Source: Takakia lepidozioides
Taxonomy: Eukaryota; Streptophyta; Takakiopsida; Takakiales; Takakiaceae
Direction of reading: 5' to 3'
NCBI GenBank assembly: GCA_030704615.1
Contig: CM060731.1
Span: 50,307,241 to 50,344,000 of the forward strand
DNA: 36,760 nucleotides
Positions 19,240 through 30,234 of the stretch are shown here, piece by piece; position 1 is the stretch's first letter, and each line of letters opens with the position of its first letter. The position numbers and the translations under genes are program-made. The notes beneath the pieces were generated by a model. The model saw nothing but the letters and a program-made list of their open reading frames with translations, had not been told where the DNA came from and did no database searches.

Positions 19240-20780
19240 GCGGATCACAAAGGGACAGAACCTACCTTCAGGGGCTGACGCTAGTAGGAAGACTTACCTT
19301 GGAATAAACAGTTGATTTGGGTTTTCCAGATATCCTCTAGAAATCCCTTTACACAAGCATCAACCTGCTGTGTGTGGTTTGCCCAAGAACTGGGCCCCAA
19401 AAGGGCCAGGGCTTTTGGCTCAGCCTCGAGACTTTCAAAGTTGGTAAACAGAGGGAGAGAGAGAGAGAGAGAATGTACTCATAAGACGTTGTTTGCCGTA
19501 GCCTTGTGGCCATTGACCCCGCCCCCAGTTTGAGCGGAACACAAAGCGACAGAACCTACCTTTGTCAGGGGCTGACGCCGGTAGTAAGACTTACCTTGGA
19601 ATAAACAATTGATCCTGGTTTTCCAGATATCCTCTAGAAATCCCTTAGCACAAGCATAAATGTGGTTTGCCCAGTAACTAGGCCCCAAAAGGGCCTGGGC
19701 TTTTGGCTCAGCCTCGAGACCTTCAATTTTGGTAAACAGAGGTACAGGTACACCCCTTGATAGATTTGAGGAGAGTGTCTCTCTGGTGAGAGAACCCCGG
19801 ACAATGAATCAGAAAATGGCTATTGTCTTCAGGTTGCCCACCCAACGGGCAATTGCACTCTCCCGTTCCTCTCTGCTTCTGTTTGCTGTTCAAAGGTAGG
19901 CTTCCTGCCCTAAGTTTAAATTTCAGTCTAGTGCCGAGAGTGGGTAGACCCTTGAGGTCATCCATGATGTCCTCCCCCATGTCACAGACTGGAAACAGGT
20001 TCAGGGAAGTTTCCTGCTTAACTTCATTTTCATCAGACAATTTCCTGGCAACAGACGGACTACAGCCTCTATGTCAGATTTATCCAGCAGGGTCAAGACT
20101 TGCGGATGGAGATTAATCTCTTCTACTCTCTTCCGCCAGGACAGAGCCTGTTTGACAGGGCTATCCTGTTTCCAAGATATAGTGTCGATCAACTTAGGAT
20201 ATCTGATGTTGGACATATGTTGCAGCTGACCCCACCATCTGACCTTGAATTCATCTCGTCGGGATCTTAAAGAAGGGATGCCCGAACAGCCACATTGGCT
20301 GTTTTGGAGCATGCTGACATGCACTCCTTAAGCACCCCCACTAGAATGGATTCTAGAGACTTAGCCTGGTTGGAGTTATCAACCCATATTGCAGATGCGT
20401 ACTCCAAGGCAGGTCTAATAATGCGACAAAGCATGGTTTTCTTGACCTCAGAGTTGAGAGAGAGAGAGAGAGAGATCCCGTCACCATAGCCTGATTTTGG
20501 GGAGTTAGCCTCAAGTTTGTCCGTAAGTGACATTGGTCCCTCTTGAGCATGCAGAGTCAGAATTGCAAGTTGCACTGCCCCCCCTTGAGAAGGGCTGAGA
20601 GAGAATCTCAATGTGCGGACTGAGTCTATACTGCCTTGAGGCAACTCCTTGTGGGGTTTTGTGAATGGATTCCCAGTCAACAATCTCACACACAGCAAGG
20701 ACAATCTGGTTACAATCCGGTGACAGTCGAACGGCCAGACTAAGGGCTTGTGAGAAAGAAAGAAGAATTTATTTTGTTCG
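19218..20780 (-). mobile_element. Decayed LINE fragment with internal duplication
   Basis: Minus-strand translation gives the ORF2 region behind the reverse transcriptase: IIRPALEYASAIWVDNSNQA, LRSRRDEFKVRWWGQLQHM, SWRKRVEEI, LGTRLKFKLRAGSLPLNSKQ, then a Cys/His motif (CNCPLGGQ, HFLIHCPGFSHQRD). The second Cys of the first pair is Gly here, while the copy at 31.7 kb keeps CPLC. The terminal part is duplicated: 19218-19460 and 19512-19745 share CAGTTTGAGCGG, GACTTACCTTGGAATAAACA and TTTCCAGATATCCTCTAGAA. Frameshifts and missing catalytic regions make it inactive. Confidence 0.78.
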
Positions 20781-21273
20781 CAGGAGGACAAAGAGACGCA
20801 CGGAGGAGAATACAATAGCATCACAGAATCCAAAGAAATCCCAATAATTGTGTGAAAGAGGGAGGGAGAAGGATTTTGGAAAGCCTACACTAGCAGTCCT
20901 CACAGAACTTCAATATGCTGAAGCCCTATGTTTTAGTGGTATTGCATGTAGGCCAATCAACGAGCCGAGATCAGCTGTGGCAGCAATGTTCCTCAAATCC
21001 TTCACAGTGGTGGGACAACAGGTTTGTTAAGGTGAGGCTATATTCACTTAGGAAGAGTTTTAGCTGGCATGATGATGTTTTGTATCTCCATGACTGTATC
21101 TCCATTGCTTCCACTTAAGATATTTTTTCCGTCTGCTGCGATAAAGCAGCTCAAGCAGGATCAATAGGTTGCTCTTCTATGTTAGGAGGGTATGCAAATA
21201 GCTTGCTCAAGGTGGTTCCCTGTCAATTCATAGGTGCTTGGAGCTTTGGTGCTTGTAGCCTGGTCAATGCACC
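20781..21273 (+). other. Region upstream of the PPR gene, no gene seen
   Basis: No family motif is visible. An in-frame TAG at 21256-21258 lies just upstream of the PPR start codon, so the PPR reading frame does not extend further left without splicing. Presumably it holds the promoter and 5' UTR. Confidence 0.4.
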
Positions 21274-24165
21274 ATGTGGTTGAATCTATGGCTGCCAGGG
21301 GCCCACTGGTGGTTTTCACAGAAAAGTCCAAGATCACCAGACTTCAGACATGAGTGCGCAAAGGAGGCACGCTGGAAAGCAGGTTGGTTGAACCCTCCTT
21401 GGGTGAAAGCAGAGCTGGCTGCCATGATACAAGGTCTAGCACAGTGTGGTGATGCAAGGACACTATGTATGGCAGGGCGACTGAAAGATGCGGTGCACAT
21501 TTTGAACCGGCAAGACATTTCGGCAGACTCCGACACTTATGTCCGTCTCTTGCAGGAGTGCATCAACATGCAAGGCCTAGAAGAAGGAAAGCAGGTGCAT
21601 GCCCACATTATCCGAACTGGATTCAAGCCAAAAGTCTTCTTACTTAACACCCTTATGAACATGTACGCCAAGTGCAGGAGCGTGGTGGATGCACGGCAAG
21701 TGTTTGACGAGATGCCTAAACGAGTGATATTTACCTGGAATATAATGATAGCAGGATATGCCAATTATGGGTGCGGTAGGGAGGCAATTGAGATCTATGA
21801 GCAAATGATGCAGGAAGGGACAACACCCAATAAGGTGACATTCATATGTGTTGTCAAAGCATGTGCCTGTCTGGCATCCCTGCAAGAGGGCAAAGGGGTC
21901 CATGCCGACATTATCAGAGCTGGGATTGCACCGGATGTGATCCTGGAGACTGCCCTTGTTGACATGTATGCCAAATGTGGGAGCCTGAAGTATGCGCGTG
22001 AAGTGTTCAATAATATGGCTACAAGAAATGTGGTCTCATGGAATTCAATGATCACAGGATATGTTCAGAATGGGTGTGGTACGGAGGCATTGGAAATCTA
22101 TGAGCAAATGAATCGGGAAGGGGTGATGCCCAACAAGGTCACATTCATTTGTGTTCTCAAGGCTTGTGCCAGTCTGGCATCTCTGGAACAGGGCATAAAG
22201 GTACATGCTGACATCGTGAAAGCTGGAATTGGCACAGATATCATTCTGGAGACTGCCCTTGTTGACATGCATGCCAAATGTGGGAGCTTGAAAAATGCAC
22301 GGCTAGTGTTCGACAACATGGTCCAACGAGACGTGGTCTCATGGAATGCGATGATCACAGGGTATGCTCAGCGTGGGTGTGGTATGGAGGCTTTGGAGCT
22401 CTATGAGCAAATGGTACAGGAAGTAATGGCCGCTGATAAGGTAACATTCATTTGCATCCTTAATGCCTGTTCCACCCTGGCGGTGCTGGAAAAGGGTAAA
22501 GAGGTGCATGCTGACATCATCCAAGCTGGAATCCTGCCAGATATAATTGTGGAGACTGCCCTTGTCAACATGTATGGCAGATGCGGGAGCATGAAGGATG
22601 CGCGTCATGTGTTTGACAATATGGCGCAACGAAATGTGGTCTCATGGAGTGCAGTCATTGCAGGTTACACTCATCATGGGTGTTGTACGGAGGCTTTTGA
22701 GATGTATGAGCAAATGATACAGGAAGAGGTGACTCCGGACAAAGTCACTTTCATTTGCGTTCTCAGGGCGTGTGGCAGCCTGGCAGCCCTGGAGAAGGGC
22801 AGAGAGGTGCATGCTAACATTATCAAATCTGGGATTCCTCCGGATATCATCCTGGAGACTGCCCTTGTTGACATGTACGCCAAATGCGGGAACATGAAGG
22901 ATGCGCTTGAAGTGTTTGACAATATGGCTGAGCGTGATGCTGTGTCATGGAGCGCTATGATTGCAGGATATGCTCAGAATCAGTGTGGTAGGGAGGCTTT
23001 TGGCATCTATGACCACATGATCAAGGAAGGCGTGGCACCCAACAAGGTCACATACATCTGCATTCTCAATGCTTGTGCCAGCCTTGCAAGCCTGGAAAAG
23101 GGCAAAGAACTGCATGCTGAGATAATCAAAGCTGGAATCCCAGCAGATGTCATTCTGGACACTGCCCTTGTGAACATGTATGCAAAATGTGGGAGCATGG
23201 AGGATGCCATTCAACTGTTTGACAATATAGCTGAACGGAATGTGGTTTCATGGAATGCGGTGATTGCAGCATATGGTCAGCATGGGTGTGCCAGGGAGGC
23301 CCTTCAACTATTTGAACAAATGCAAGAGGAAGGGTTGAAGCCAAATAGTGTCACGTTTATTTGTGTTCTCTCTGCATGTAGCCATGTGGGCCTAGTGGAT
23401 GAGGGTTGTCACTACTTTGATTACATGAATGAAGTTCATGGTGTTGCTCCTACAGTGGAGCATTTTGGCTGCATGGTGGACCTTTTTGCGCGTGCAGGGC
23501 GATTGGTTGATGCGGAGGAGTTCGTCAACAGAATGCCTATCAAACCAGGTGCTTCAGTCTGGGGGGCCTTGCTTGGTGCCTGCAGAATTCATGGCAATGT
23601 GGAGGTAGCCGAACGTGTGGCAAAATGCCTCCTGCAGTTGAATCCGCAGGAGGCTGCGACTTATGTGCTGCTATCGAACATCTATGCTGCAGCTGGCAGG
23701 TGGGACGATTCAGCAAAAGTGAGAAAAATGATGCAGGACAGAGGTGTTAAAAAAGAGCCAGGGCACAGCTGCATTGAGGTGGACAACCGGGTGCACACAT
23801 TTGTTGCAGAAGAGAATTCCCATCCACAAATTGAGGAAATCCATGCCGAGCTGAAGAGATTGTCTATGTGCATGAAAGAGGCTGGGTATGTACCTGACAC
23901 ACAGTTTGTATTGCATGATGTGGAGGTGGAGCAAAAGGAAGTTTCTCTTTGTCACCACAGTGAGAAGCTGGCGATCACTTTTGGGCTCATGAGCATCCCC
24001 CCTGGGATGCCCATCCGTGTCATCAAAAACCTACGGGTGTGTGGTGACTGCCACACCGCTACCAAATTCATATCAAAGATTGTTGGTCGTACAATTGTTG
24101 TGCGGGATACCAACCGCTTTCACCACTTCCAAGATGGGGATTGCTCTTGTGGGGATTACTGGTGA
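21274..24165 (+). CDS. PPR protein of the PLS-E-DYW class, organelle RNA editing factor
   Basis: Single exon, 963 residues, with an in-frame stop upstream at 21256. Six P-L-S triplets cover about residues 85-700; each has a P motif of the VVSWNxMIxGY type, an L motif with (L/V)HAxIIxxG, and an S motif with LVxMYAKCGS. An E region follows (GASVWGALLGACRIHGN from residue 759, LLSNIYAAAGRW), then a DYW deaminase domain ending CSCGDYW. The catalytic HSE triad is H895-S896-E897, with zinc-binding C923 and C926 in VCGDCH. The intact HxE and CxxC point to C-to-U editing of one or a few mitochondrial or plastid sites. Fifth and last residues of the six P motifs are N/N, N/N, N/D, S/D, S/N and N/N, by the published PPR code roughly pyrimidine, pyrimidine, U, G, A, pyrimidine. 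No clear transit peptide. Confidence 0.96.
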   Translation: MWLNLWLPGAHWWFSQKSPRSPDFRHECAKEARWKAGWLNPPWVKAELAAMIQGLAQCGDARTLCMAGRLKDAVHILNRQDISADSDTYVRLLQECINMQGLEEGKQVHAHIIRTGFKPKVFLLNTLMNMYAKCRSVVDARQVFDEMPKRVIFTWNIMIAGYANYGCGREAIEIYEQMMQEGTTPNKVTFICVVKACACLASLQEGKGVHADIIRAGIAPDVILETALVDMYAKCGSLKYAREVFNNMATRNVVSWNSMITGYVQNGCGTEALEIYEQMNREGVMPNKVTFICVLKACASLASLEQGIKVHADIVKAGIGTDIILETALVDMHAKCGSLKNARLVFDNMVQRDVVSWNAMITGYAQRGCGMEALELYEQMVQEVMAADKVTFICILNACSTLAVLEKGKEVHADIIQAGILPDIIVETALVNMYGRCGSMKDARHVFDNMAQRNVVSWSAVIAGYTHHGCCTEAFEMYEQMIQEEVTPDKVTFICVLRACGSLAALEKGREVHANIIKSGIPPDIILETALVDMYAKCGNMKDALEVFDNMAERDAVSWSAMIAGYAQNQCGREAFGIYDHMIKEGVAPNKVTYICILNACASLASLEKGKELHAEIIKAGIPADVILDTALVNMYAKCGSMEDAIQLFDNIAERNVVSWNAVIAAYGQHGCAREALQLFEQMQEEGLKPNSVTFICVLSACSHVGLVDEGCHYFDYMNEVHGVAPTVEHFGCMVDLFARAGRLVDAEEFVNRMPIKPGASVWGALLGACRIHGNVEVAERVAKCLLQLNPQEAATYVLLSNIYAAAGRWDDSAKVRKMMQDRGVKKEPGHSCIEVDNRVHTFVAEENSHPQIEEIHAELKRLSMCMKEAGYVPDTQFVLHDVEVEQKEVSLCHHSEKLAITFGLMSIPPGMPIRVIKNLRVCGDCHTATKFISKIVGRTIVVRDTNRFHHFQDGDCSCGDYW

Positions 24166-24197
24166 AAAAAGCAGCAAGTGTTTTGCCTCAAGCAGGT

Positions 24198-24203
24198 AAT
24201 AAA
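24198..24203 (+). terminator. Candidate polyadenylation signal of the PPR gene
   Basis: AATAAA lies 33 bases after the TGA stop. Plant near-upstream elements normally sit 10-30 bases before the cleavage site, so this could serve a very short 3' UTR; another downstream signal is possible. Confidence 0.35.
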
Positions 24204-24289
24204 CAAGTGAATTTCATTGAAAACATCTCACCAGTCCCTGTGAGCTGCCCGTATGATCTCTTTGCCACCAAAGGATTGGTAAAAGTTTG

Positions 24290-24700
24290 AAGTGATTCAT
24301 TCATGGTGATTATCGCCATCCACGTGCAACATTGAGCAGCTGAAGTAACCATATTAATGGAAGGCCTTATTGCAGAGCAGTGTTGATTCATCCATGCCGA
24401 GGATCACCATCACAGACATTATCGAACAGCTGGAATACCAAACTGACAGGAAGCCTCATTGCAGGGGAGAGTGAATCACCAAACAGCTGAAGTCTTGAAT
24501 TCACAGCAAGCCTTATTGCAGAGTGTGTTATTCCATCATGGTGATGATCACCATCCGTGTACATCATCAAACAGCCGGAGCACCAAATTCTCGGAAAGTC
24601 TCATTGGGGCAAAGTGTTGGTTTATTCATGGTGATGATCAACATCCGCGTACATCATTCAACAGCTGGAGTACTGAATTCGTGGAAAGCCAGGTGTTGCC
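24290..24700 (+). repeat. Tandem degenerate repeat, unit about 75-90 bp
   Basis: Four to five diverged units each carry TCATGGTGATGATCACCATC or a variant, then GTACATCATCAAACAGCTGG, then a GGAAAGCC or GGAAGCCTCATTGCAG phrase. The GGTGAT-GATCACC part is nearly self-complementary. No protein reading is convincing across the array. Confidence 0.65.
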
Positions 24701-25700
24701 AGCTTCCAAAGGAGAAAGTACGCATGGAGTACATCACGAGGTTATGGAGTTGAAAGTTCTTTTACCAAAAAAGGTTGAACAAGGGGTTCACAAAATCATT
24801 GAGGATGAAGCAATTCGCATTTTGACACTTAATCCCTACGCACACATTCCTAATTGCTGAATGTAAAACTTCCATTCCTTTTGTTGCCTGCATCCGAAAA
24901 TGCCCAGTATTGATAACGGAACCAACATTCTATTAACATAGTTTCCAGTTTGCAGTTTGCATTTGGAAGTTCCACATACTTGCCCTCTTCGGCTGGCTGG
25001 CCGATCCATTCCATTCAAGTGCCACTCAATCAAGTGCCGCACTGCTCTCACAAGGACACGTGTGCATCCCCCTCCCTTCCTACACAACAAGTGTACACTG
25101 CTACCCTAAAAAAACAGCAGTCTCACCTCATTCCTCACCTGCCATTGGCTGCTCCCACCAAGGACTTTCTGGAATGGCAGGTGCCAGCTGCCCATCTCCC
25201 CCATTTAATCTTACGCTGGACCATCGCAACTTAATTATTAGTACTATGGACTGGGGTACTTATTTATTGATTTGATAGAGGGGCACAATGCAACAGCAGC
25301 CTGCTTCAGTGCATAGAAATACTAATTGGGAGCCATTGTTTGTGTAAGTTAGTAGTTACAGACTGCCTGTGACTCTTACCATAAACCTCAAAAGGCCCCT
25401 TGCTTCCCTTCGTCTCCTAAAAATGCACAGACTAAACCCTGTGTGGGATGGGAAATTGGATTGGAAAACTGGATACAAACTGTCACTCTCACTCCTCTGG
25501 GGCTTGTGCTTCCTCAAGCACTTGCAAGCTCTCTTCCCAAACCTCGCCCTACCAACACGTAAGAGTCTCGAGATTGGGCTAAGAGCATCCAAAGGCAACC
25601 CAATATGGGGGTACTAAAATATATGATGATCAAGACTTATATGTTCACTCCTCATTGGCTGAGATAGAATTCCTCTGCATGACGCAATCCACCAGGGAGC
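24701..25700 (+). other. Intergenic stretch upstream of the ERD7-like gene
   Basis: No coding segment is recognised. A palindromic ACACGTGT sits at 25056-25063, an ABRE/G-box-like core. Members of the ERD7 family are dehydration- and ABA-responsive in Arabidopsis, so this may be functional, but its distance (about 950 bases from the start codon) makes that uncertain. Confidence 0.35.
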
Positions 25701-25889
25701 AGCCACTCTTTGACCGTCACTTGTGAATCACAGGGAGTGCCAAGTGTGCACGTTCCATCTGGCGGCAGCAACTGGAGTCCACCTCATCGGCGACAGATTG
25801 ATGCAGATCAGAAAGGCTTTAAATTTAACAAACGGATGCAAGAGAGAGAGCGAGAGAGAGACAAGCGAGCGATTGTGGGTGCCGCTTTG

Positions 25890-25972
25890 GTAAGCAAAAA
25901 GGGGTGGTCGATTTGCTTCGGAATTGTGTAGTTGCCTTTTACAAGAGTCCGTTTAATTCTCTGCCTGTACAG
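25890..25972 (+). other. Probable 5' UTR intron of the ERD7-like gene
   Basis: A GA-rich leader (AGAGAGAGAGCGAGAGAGAG near 25840) precedes CTTTG|GTAAGC. An acceptor TGTACAG|AGC follows at 25972, leaving 38 bases of leader before the ATG at 26011. Both sites fit plant consensus. The transcription start itself is not visible. Confidence 0.5.
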
Positions 25973-26010
25973 AGCAATCTTGGCTGAAGTCTCTGCCAGT
26001 CTCTGAAATC

Positions 26011-28678
26011 ATGACTTCAACGTCTGCGGATGAGGTGAGGGAGGAGGCATCAACGCCAGTGGAAACATCTGAAGACGTGTTGGTTCAGATTCCAGACGCA
26101 ATCGTCCACTTAATCGATGAACAGGAGAGTCCCCATCTAGCTACGGCGAATTTTACCGTGGTCAGGATCAATCAAGAGGGCAATGCGATTGTTGTACTGG
26201 TCCGAGTTGGAGAGGACCTCCAATGGCCATTGATGAGGGATGAGCCCACTGTGAAGCTCGATACGACCCACTATTTTTTCACTCTTCGAGTACCTCCTGA
26301 GGTCAATGGAGAGGTAATATGCTTAATCAAGCTACCTTATGAAGGCTTGCTACAGGTCTGGACAACATTGGCATTTGGCAAGGTAGTTGAAGCAGAGAAT
26401 CGTACTCGCGCACTATTCATACTCAGAAACGTGCCCAGTAAAGTGGGCTTCCTTTGTATTCTGCTGTTGATCTGAATGAATCTACAATGAAGAATTTTAG
26501 TCCTCCTTTGACATAGAAGTAGGTTGATTAAATTTCGGCTGAGTGGGAGTTTGGTTCTTGCACAGAACATAGCTGGGTCCGCGGGATCTTCCAAAGATGA
26601 AACCTTAAATTATGGAGTGACATTTCCGTCGGGGCACGAGGCCGCTATTCAACAGCTTGACAGCTTGTTAGAACAATACAGTTTCTTCTCCAGCCCAACT
26701 CTTGTCGAAGGAAACGAAAAAAACCAGGAGATAGTCCAACAAGCGCAGGATCAACCGACTGAGCGATCGACAGTTCCGCCAGCAGTAGAACTTCCGGGCG
26801 AGGGGAAAGAGGTTTGTAACTATCTAGAGAAGTTTTTAAGGATGCTATACATGACATTTTCTCCATTGAAAAAGAGAAGGGACATTCGTTGACAGTTCCC
26901 TTGGCCGTTGGTTATGTCGCTCTATCCCTCGCAGCGTACATTAAAGTCTATACCTTTTGTACTGCTTAAAGAGGTTCTCTGCACCCACAGCTAGGGCATG
27001 AAGATTTCTCTCTAAATTGCCAAACAAAGAGATGAACTCTGGTTCGTTGCATGTTGACAGTGCCGGGTTGATGCGAGCGTACTTAAGTGAGAGAGAGCAA
27101 GAGGGTATGGAAATCAATCCCTTTTATCGGCCAATGAGATCTCCTTATGTGGCCTCTTCACCCTCAAAACCAAAAACTGATCAAGTCAAAATATTCACTT
27201 AGCCTAGAATGTTTCCTTCGAAGGATGGGCAGGGGATCTAAGCACGCTGGAGATTTTGATGCTTGCAGATCACAGAGGACAACCAGGCAGATTTCTGGAC
27301 TACGATGGCTCCAAATGTGAATGACTACAATAGTTCTTTAGCAAGAGGAATTGCTTCAGGATCAGGCCAAATCATAAGGGGTATCTTCTGGCTCAGAAAT
27401 TCAACTGTGGCACAATTGGAGAATGGGAGTGCTTACATGAGGAGGGTGATCAAACCAAGTGACAAACCTTCAGAAATCAGTCCAAGAACCCTCCGTAATT
27501 TGGAACGGCATGTTCTCTCAGCTCTCAGCCATCAGGATATAACTTGTCTTTGAGAATCTCATTCAATGGAACTTTTCTACATACTGGGCCGTTGGGTCTT
27601 GCTGATGCAGTACAATCCTTCTTTTGCATAATTCTCCTGCTCGTTTTCTCTAACCATGTTCGAGAAAATAAAGAGTGACATGTACTATATTCCCAAGCAT
27701 ATTTTTGCCGAACTTTCAAGTCAAGGCATGAGATAGTCCACTTTTAAGTATGTTTGACCATGAAGAATTTTCGCATGTATGGTTGGATAAATTGTGTTTC
27801 TGATATAATCTCTTAACAGTGGGTTCAATGCGATCCATTCAGGGTGAGATCCATGTCAAGGATGACAGAGAACTTGGTGAAGAGTGTTCTATCTGGGGTA
27901 TTGCGGGTTGTTGGCTTCTTCTCTGGTGCTGTTCTTACCTCAACGGTTGGCAAACAGCTTGCCAAGCTGTTGCCTGGAGAGGTGGTCCTGGTTTCTCTTG
28001 ATGCTTTTGGTAAGTGACTATAATGCCATTTCCACAACAATGGAGGTACATTGACTGGCTTGTTCTATTGCAAATCTCATCTTTTCTTATCCCTCTCAGC
28101 TAGAACTTACATTGCTTAGAAAAAATTATAAAGAGAAAAATCTCAAAGTGCAGTGCAGCACTTGCTTTGGCTTTGTGAGAAAGGGTTTGTAGGAGAACTC
28201 ATAGGGATTTTCTGACCTAATGGAAGACTTGGATTAATAAGAAATCTGTGTGGTTGGGTACTGTATATTTCAGGAAAATTGTTTGATTCTTTGGAGAAAA
28301 CCGGCACAGACATCATGCAATCAACCTCCTTGATGACACAAACTGTTATCTCTAGCAGGTTCTATATCTCTTTTCCTGCCTTGCACAACTGGAGTAGCCT
28401 TATGGCTCACCGCTTGCTATAGATAAGTTCCCCTTTACTGAGCAATGAAGCTAGGTATGTGCATCTAGATCTTTCATGCTTATATAGTGATTTTATGATT
28501 GATATTGTTTTAGTTAAAACTCATGTGTGTGGATTCAATTGGTGGCAGGTATGGACAAGCGGCAGGCCAGGTGACACAGGAAACTTTGGCAACTGCAGGG
28601 CATATGCTTGGTGCAGTCTGGACCATCTCTAAAATTCGCAAAGCCCTCAACCCTAGTGACGCCGCTCTCAAAGCTTAA
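26011..28678 (+). CDS. Senescence/dehydration-associated protein, ERD7-like (7 exons)
   Basis: Exons 26011-26313, 26566-26811, 27032-27184, 27269-27507, 27843-28009, 28274-28358 and 28549-28678 join in phase to 440 residues, the usual size for the plant ERD7 family (about 450). The N-terminal part has VLVQIPDAIVHLIDE and VGEDLQWPLMRDEP. The senescence domain includes FWTTMAPNVNDYNSSLARG, SGSGQIIRGIFW, a glycine-rich hydrophobic segment (SVLSGVLRVVGFFSGAVL), LLPGEVVLVSLDAF and the C-terminal RYGQAAGQVTQETL / HMLGAVWTISKIRKAL. Family members are drought-, cold- and ABA-induced and bind membrane lipids; the molecular role here is inferred. Exon 3 encodes a low-complexity Ser/Pro linker and is the least certain. 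The exon 4 junction needs a GC donor. Confidence 0.88.
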
Positions 28679-29538
28679 TCCTGCACAGCTTCACTCAAAG
28701 CAGCAGTCAACCCTTGACGGAGTACCAATATGAAGCACAGTTGCATATGATCATCAATAGAGTATGAGGGGAGCCTTCCAGGGCTTAAGTACACATTACA
28801 TGTTTTTATCTACATCAAACCTAAAAATAGATGATAATGAAAAGTAGAGGGTAGTGTAGTTAGTAGAACTATCATTGATTGCCATCACTTTTCATGTTAT
28901 CATTTGTTCATTCCATTGAAGTGTGCATAAGTTACTTCATTTTTCATTTCAATAGAACGGGCATAAGTTTGTGCAAGTACTGAGTGTGAACGTGTAAACT
29001 AAGTCTTCACTGAGTGAAGCATGAAGCTCTCGTTTAGTTCTTTATGACACTGAAAATAACTCTGAGCTGCCTGAAGATTCTTGAACGACTTGAATGGTCG
29101 CACCTGAACAGTTTGGCTTTGTTGAATTCAGCTCAAATACACAAAAGCAAAGACTTTTGTTTACCTTTTCTATGCGCTGCTCTCTCTCTTCATCTTTATC
29201 ACCAAGCTTCGTACATGGATTAAAAATACCGGTTCAGATAGGGCCAAGGTTTGCTATGTCCTCCCACTCAACACCAATCCATAAAACCTATCCTTGACAA
29301 ATCACACCTGTACTCGTCCCTGCATAAAATTTTCTTGTCTGAAATATTTCATAGTGAGCCCAGGGTAAGGGGGGGTGGGGAGGATTTGACAGGGGGCCTC
29401 AAAGAATGCTACAGGTGATTGGCGACCAAAGAAATTCCTCGAGCAAAGCAGCTGTGGTACTTTTACCGGCAGCTGTTCGATTGCAAAGCCTGACCTGTCT
29501 TCCTCAATGCGTTGATGGGTTTTCTCTCTTACTGGGCC
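28679..29538. other. 3' flank of the ERD7-like gene, no gene seen
   Basis: AT-rich sequence without recognisable coding content. It probably includes the ERD7-like 3' UTR and the intergenic space facing the minus-strand features. A G-rich run lies near 29369-29383. Confidence 0.4.
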
Positions 29539-29823
29539 TTACCACGACAAGCCAGCTTCCTTGCCACTGAGCTTTTGCATGTAGGTTTTCTCTCTCACTG
29601 CATGAACGATGATAAGCGTCTTTCCTTGAACTTCACCTACTGCCTGCATCTTATTGATACGTTCTTTGCGGACTAGGTCGGCAGCCTCGGCAGCCTCTCG
29701 AAGTTGCTTGGCTAAGGAGGCGCCAGTCTGGGCCACCATATGTGCAAAAACATGGTGAACTCTTGCGGTGCTGTCGTCTGCTTCCAGTTGGACCGCTGAA
29801 ATGTCCACGTTCTCTGCACGCAT
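29539..29823 (-). CDS. Isolated 94-codon ORF, exon-like, unknown family
   Basis: The minus-strand frame starts ATG at 29823 and ends TAA. A GTGCAG acceptor-like site lies inside the first codons, so the real unit may be an exon starting at ENVDISAVQLEADD. The peptide is regular and helix-prone (ARVHHVFAHMVAQTG, LAKQLREAAEAADLVRKE, INKMQAVGEVQGK), with plausible amino-acid composition and codon usage. I do not recognise it. It lies between the ERD7-like gene and the ABCC relic and matches neither. It may be a stranded exon of another gene or a captured fragment. Confidence 0.35.
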   Translation of the reverse strand: MRAENVDISAVQLEADDSTARVHHVFAHMVAQTGASLAKQLREAAEAADLVRKERINKMQAVGEVQGKTLIIVHAVREKTYMQKLSGKEAGLSW

Positions 29824-30234
29824 GAAAGAAGATGTGGAGTGAACGTGGGTTCGCGAGACTCAGTCGAATGCACTGATGTGGGTTAGTGCGGCTTCTCTCT
29901 CTCTCTCTCCCCGTCCCCTTGGCTGGAACGTTACAACGTTTCTTCTTTGTTTCTCTCGCAGACGGTGGGGTTCATCTTAAAATCTCCAGTTCCACAAACA
30001 GTTTCAGAGATAATCGCATCGACTATTTTCCGTCGCGTTTACCACATCCCTCACGACCCCAGAGGTGTTTAGGTGGAACTTGTCGGGCTTCAGAGCCGTA
30101 ATACTTATTTGATTGTGGAAGTTCCATTTGTTGATTTCTTTTGCTCCGAGACCACAATGGACGAATAAATCTCCCTCTTCTTTCTATTTCTCTCTCTCAA
30201 GCTTTTTTTTTCAGCCTCTTTCAGCTTTCGGTGC

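Noticed and set aside
22045-23344. Several minus-strand open frames opposite the PPR gene
   Set aside because: They repeat with the PPR triplets and are shadows of the coding strand.
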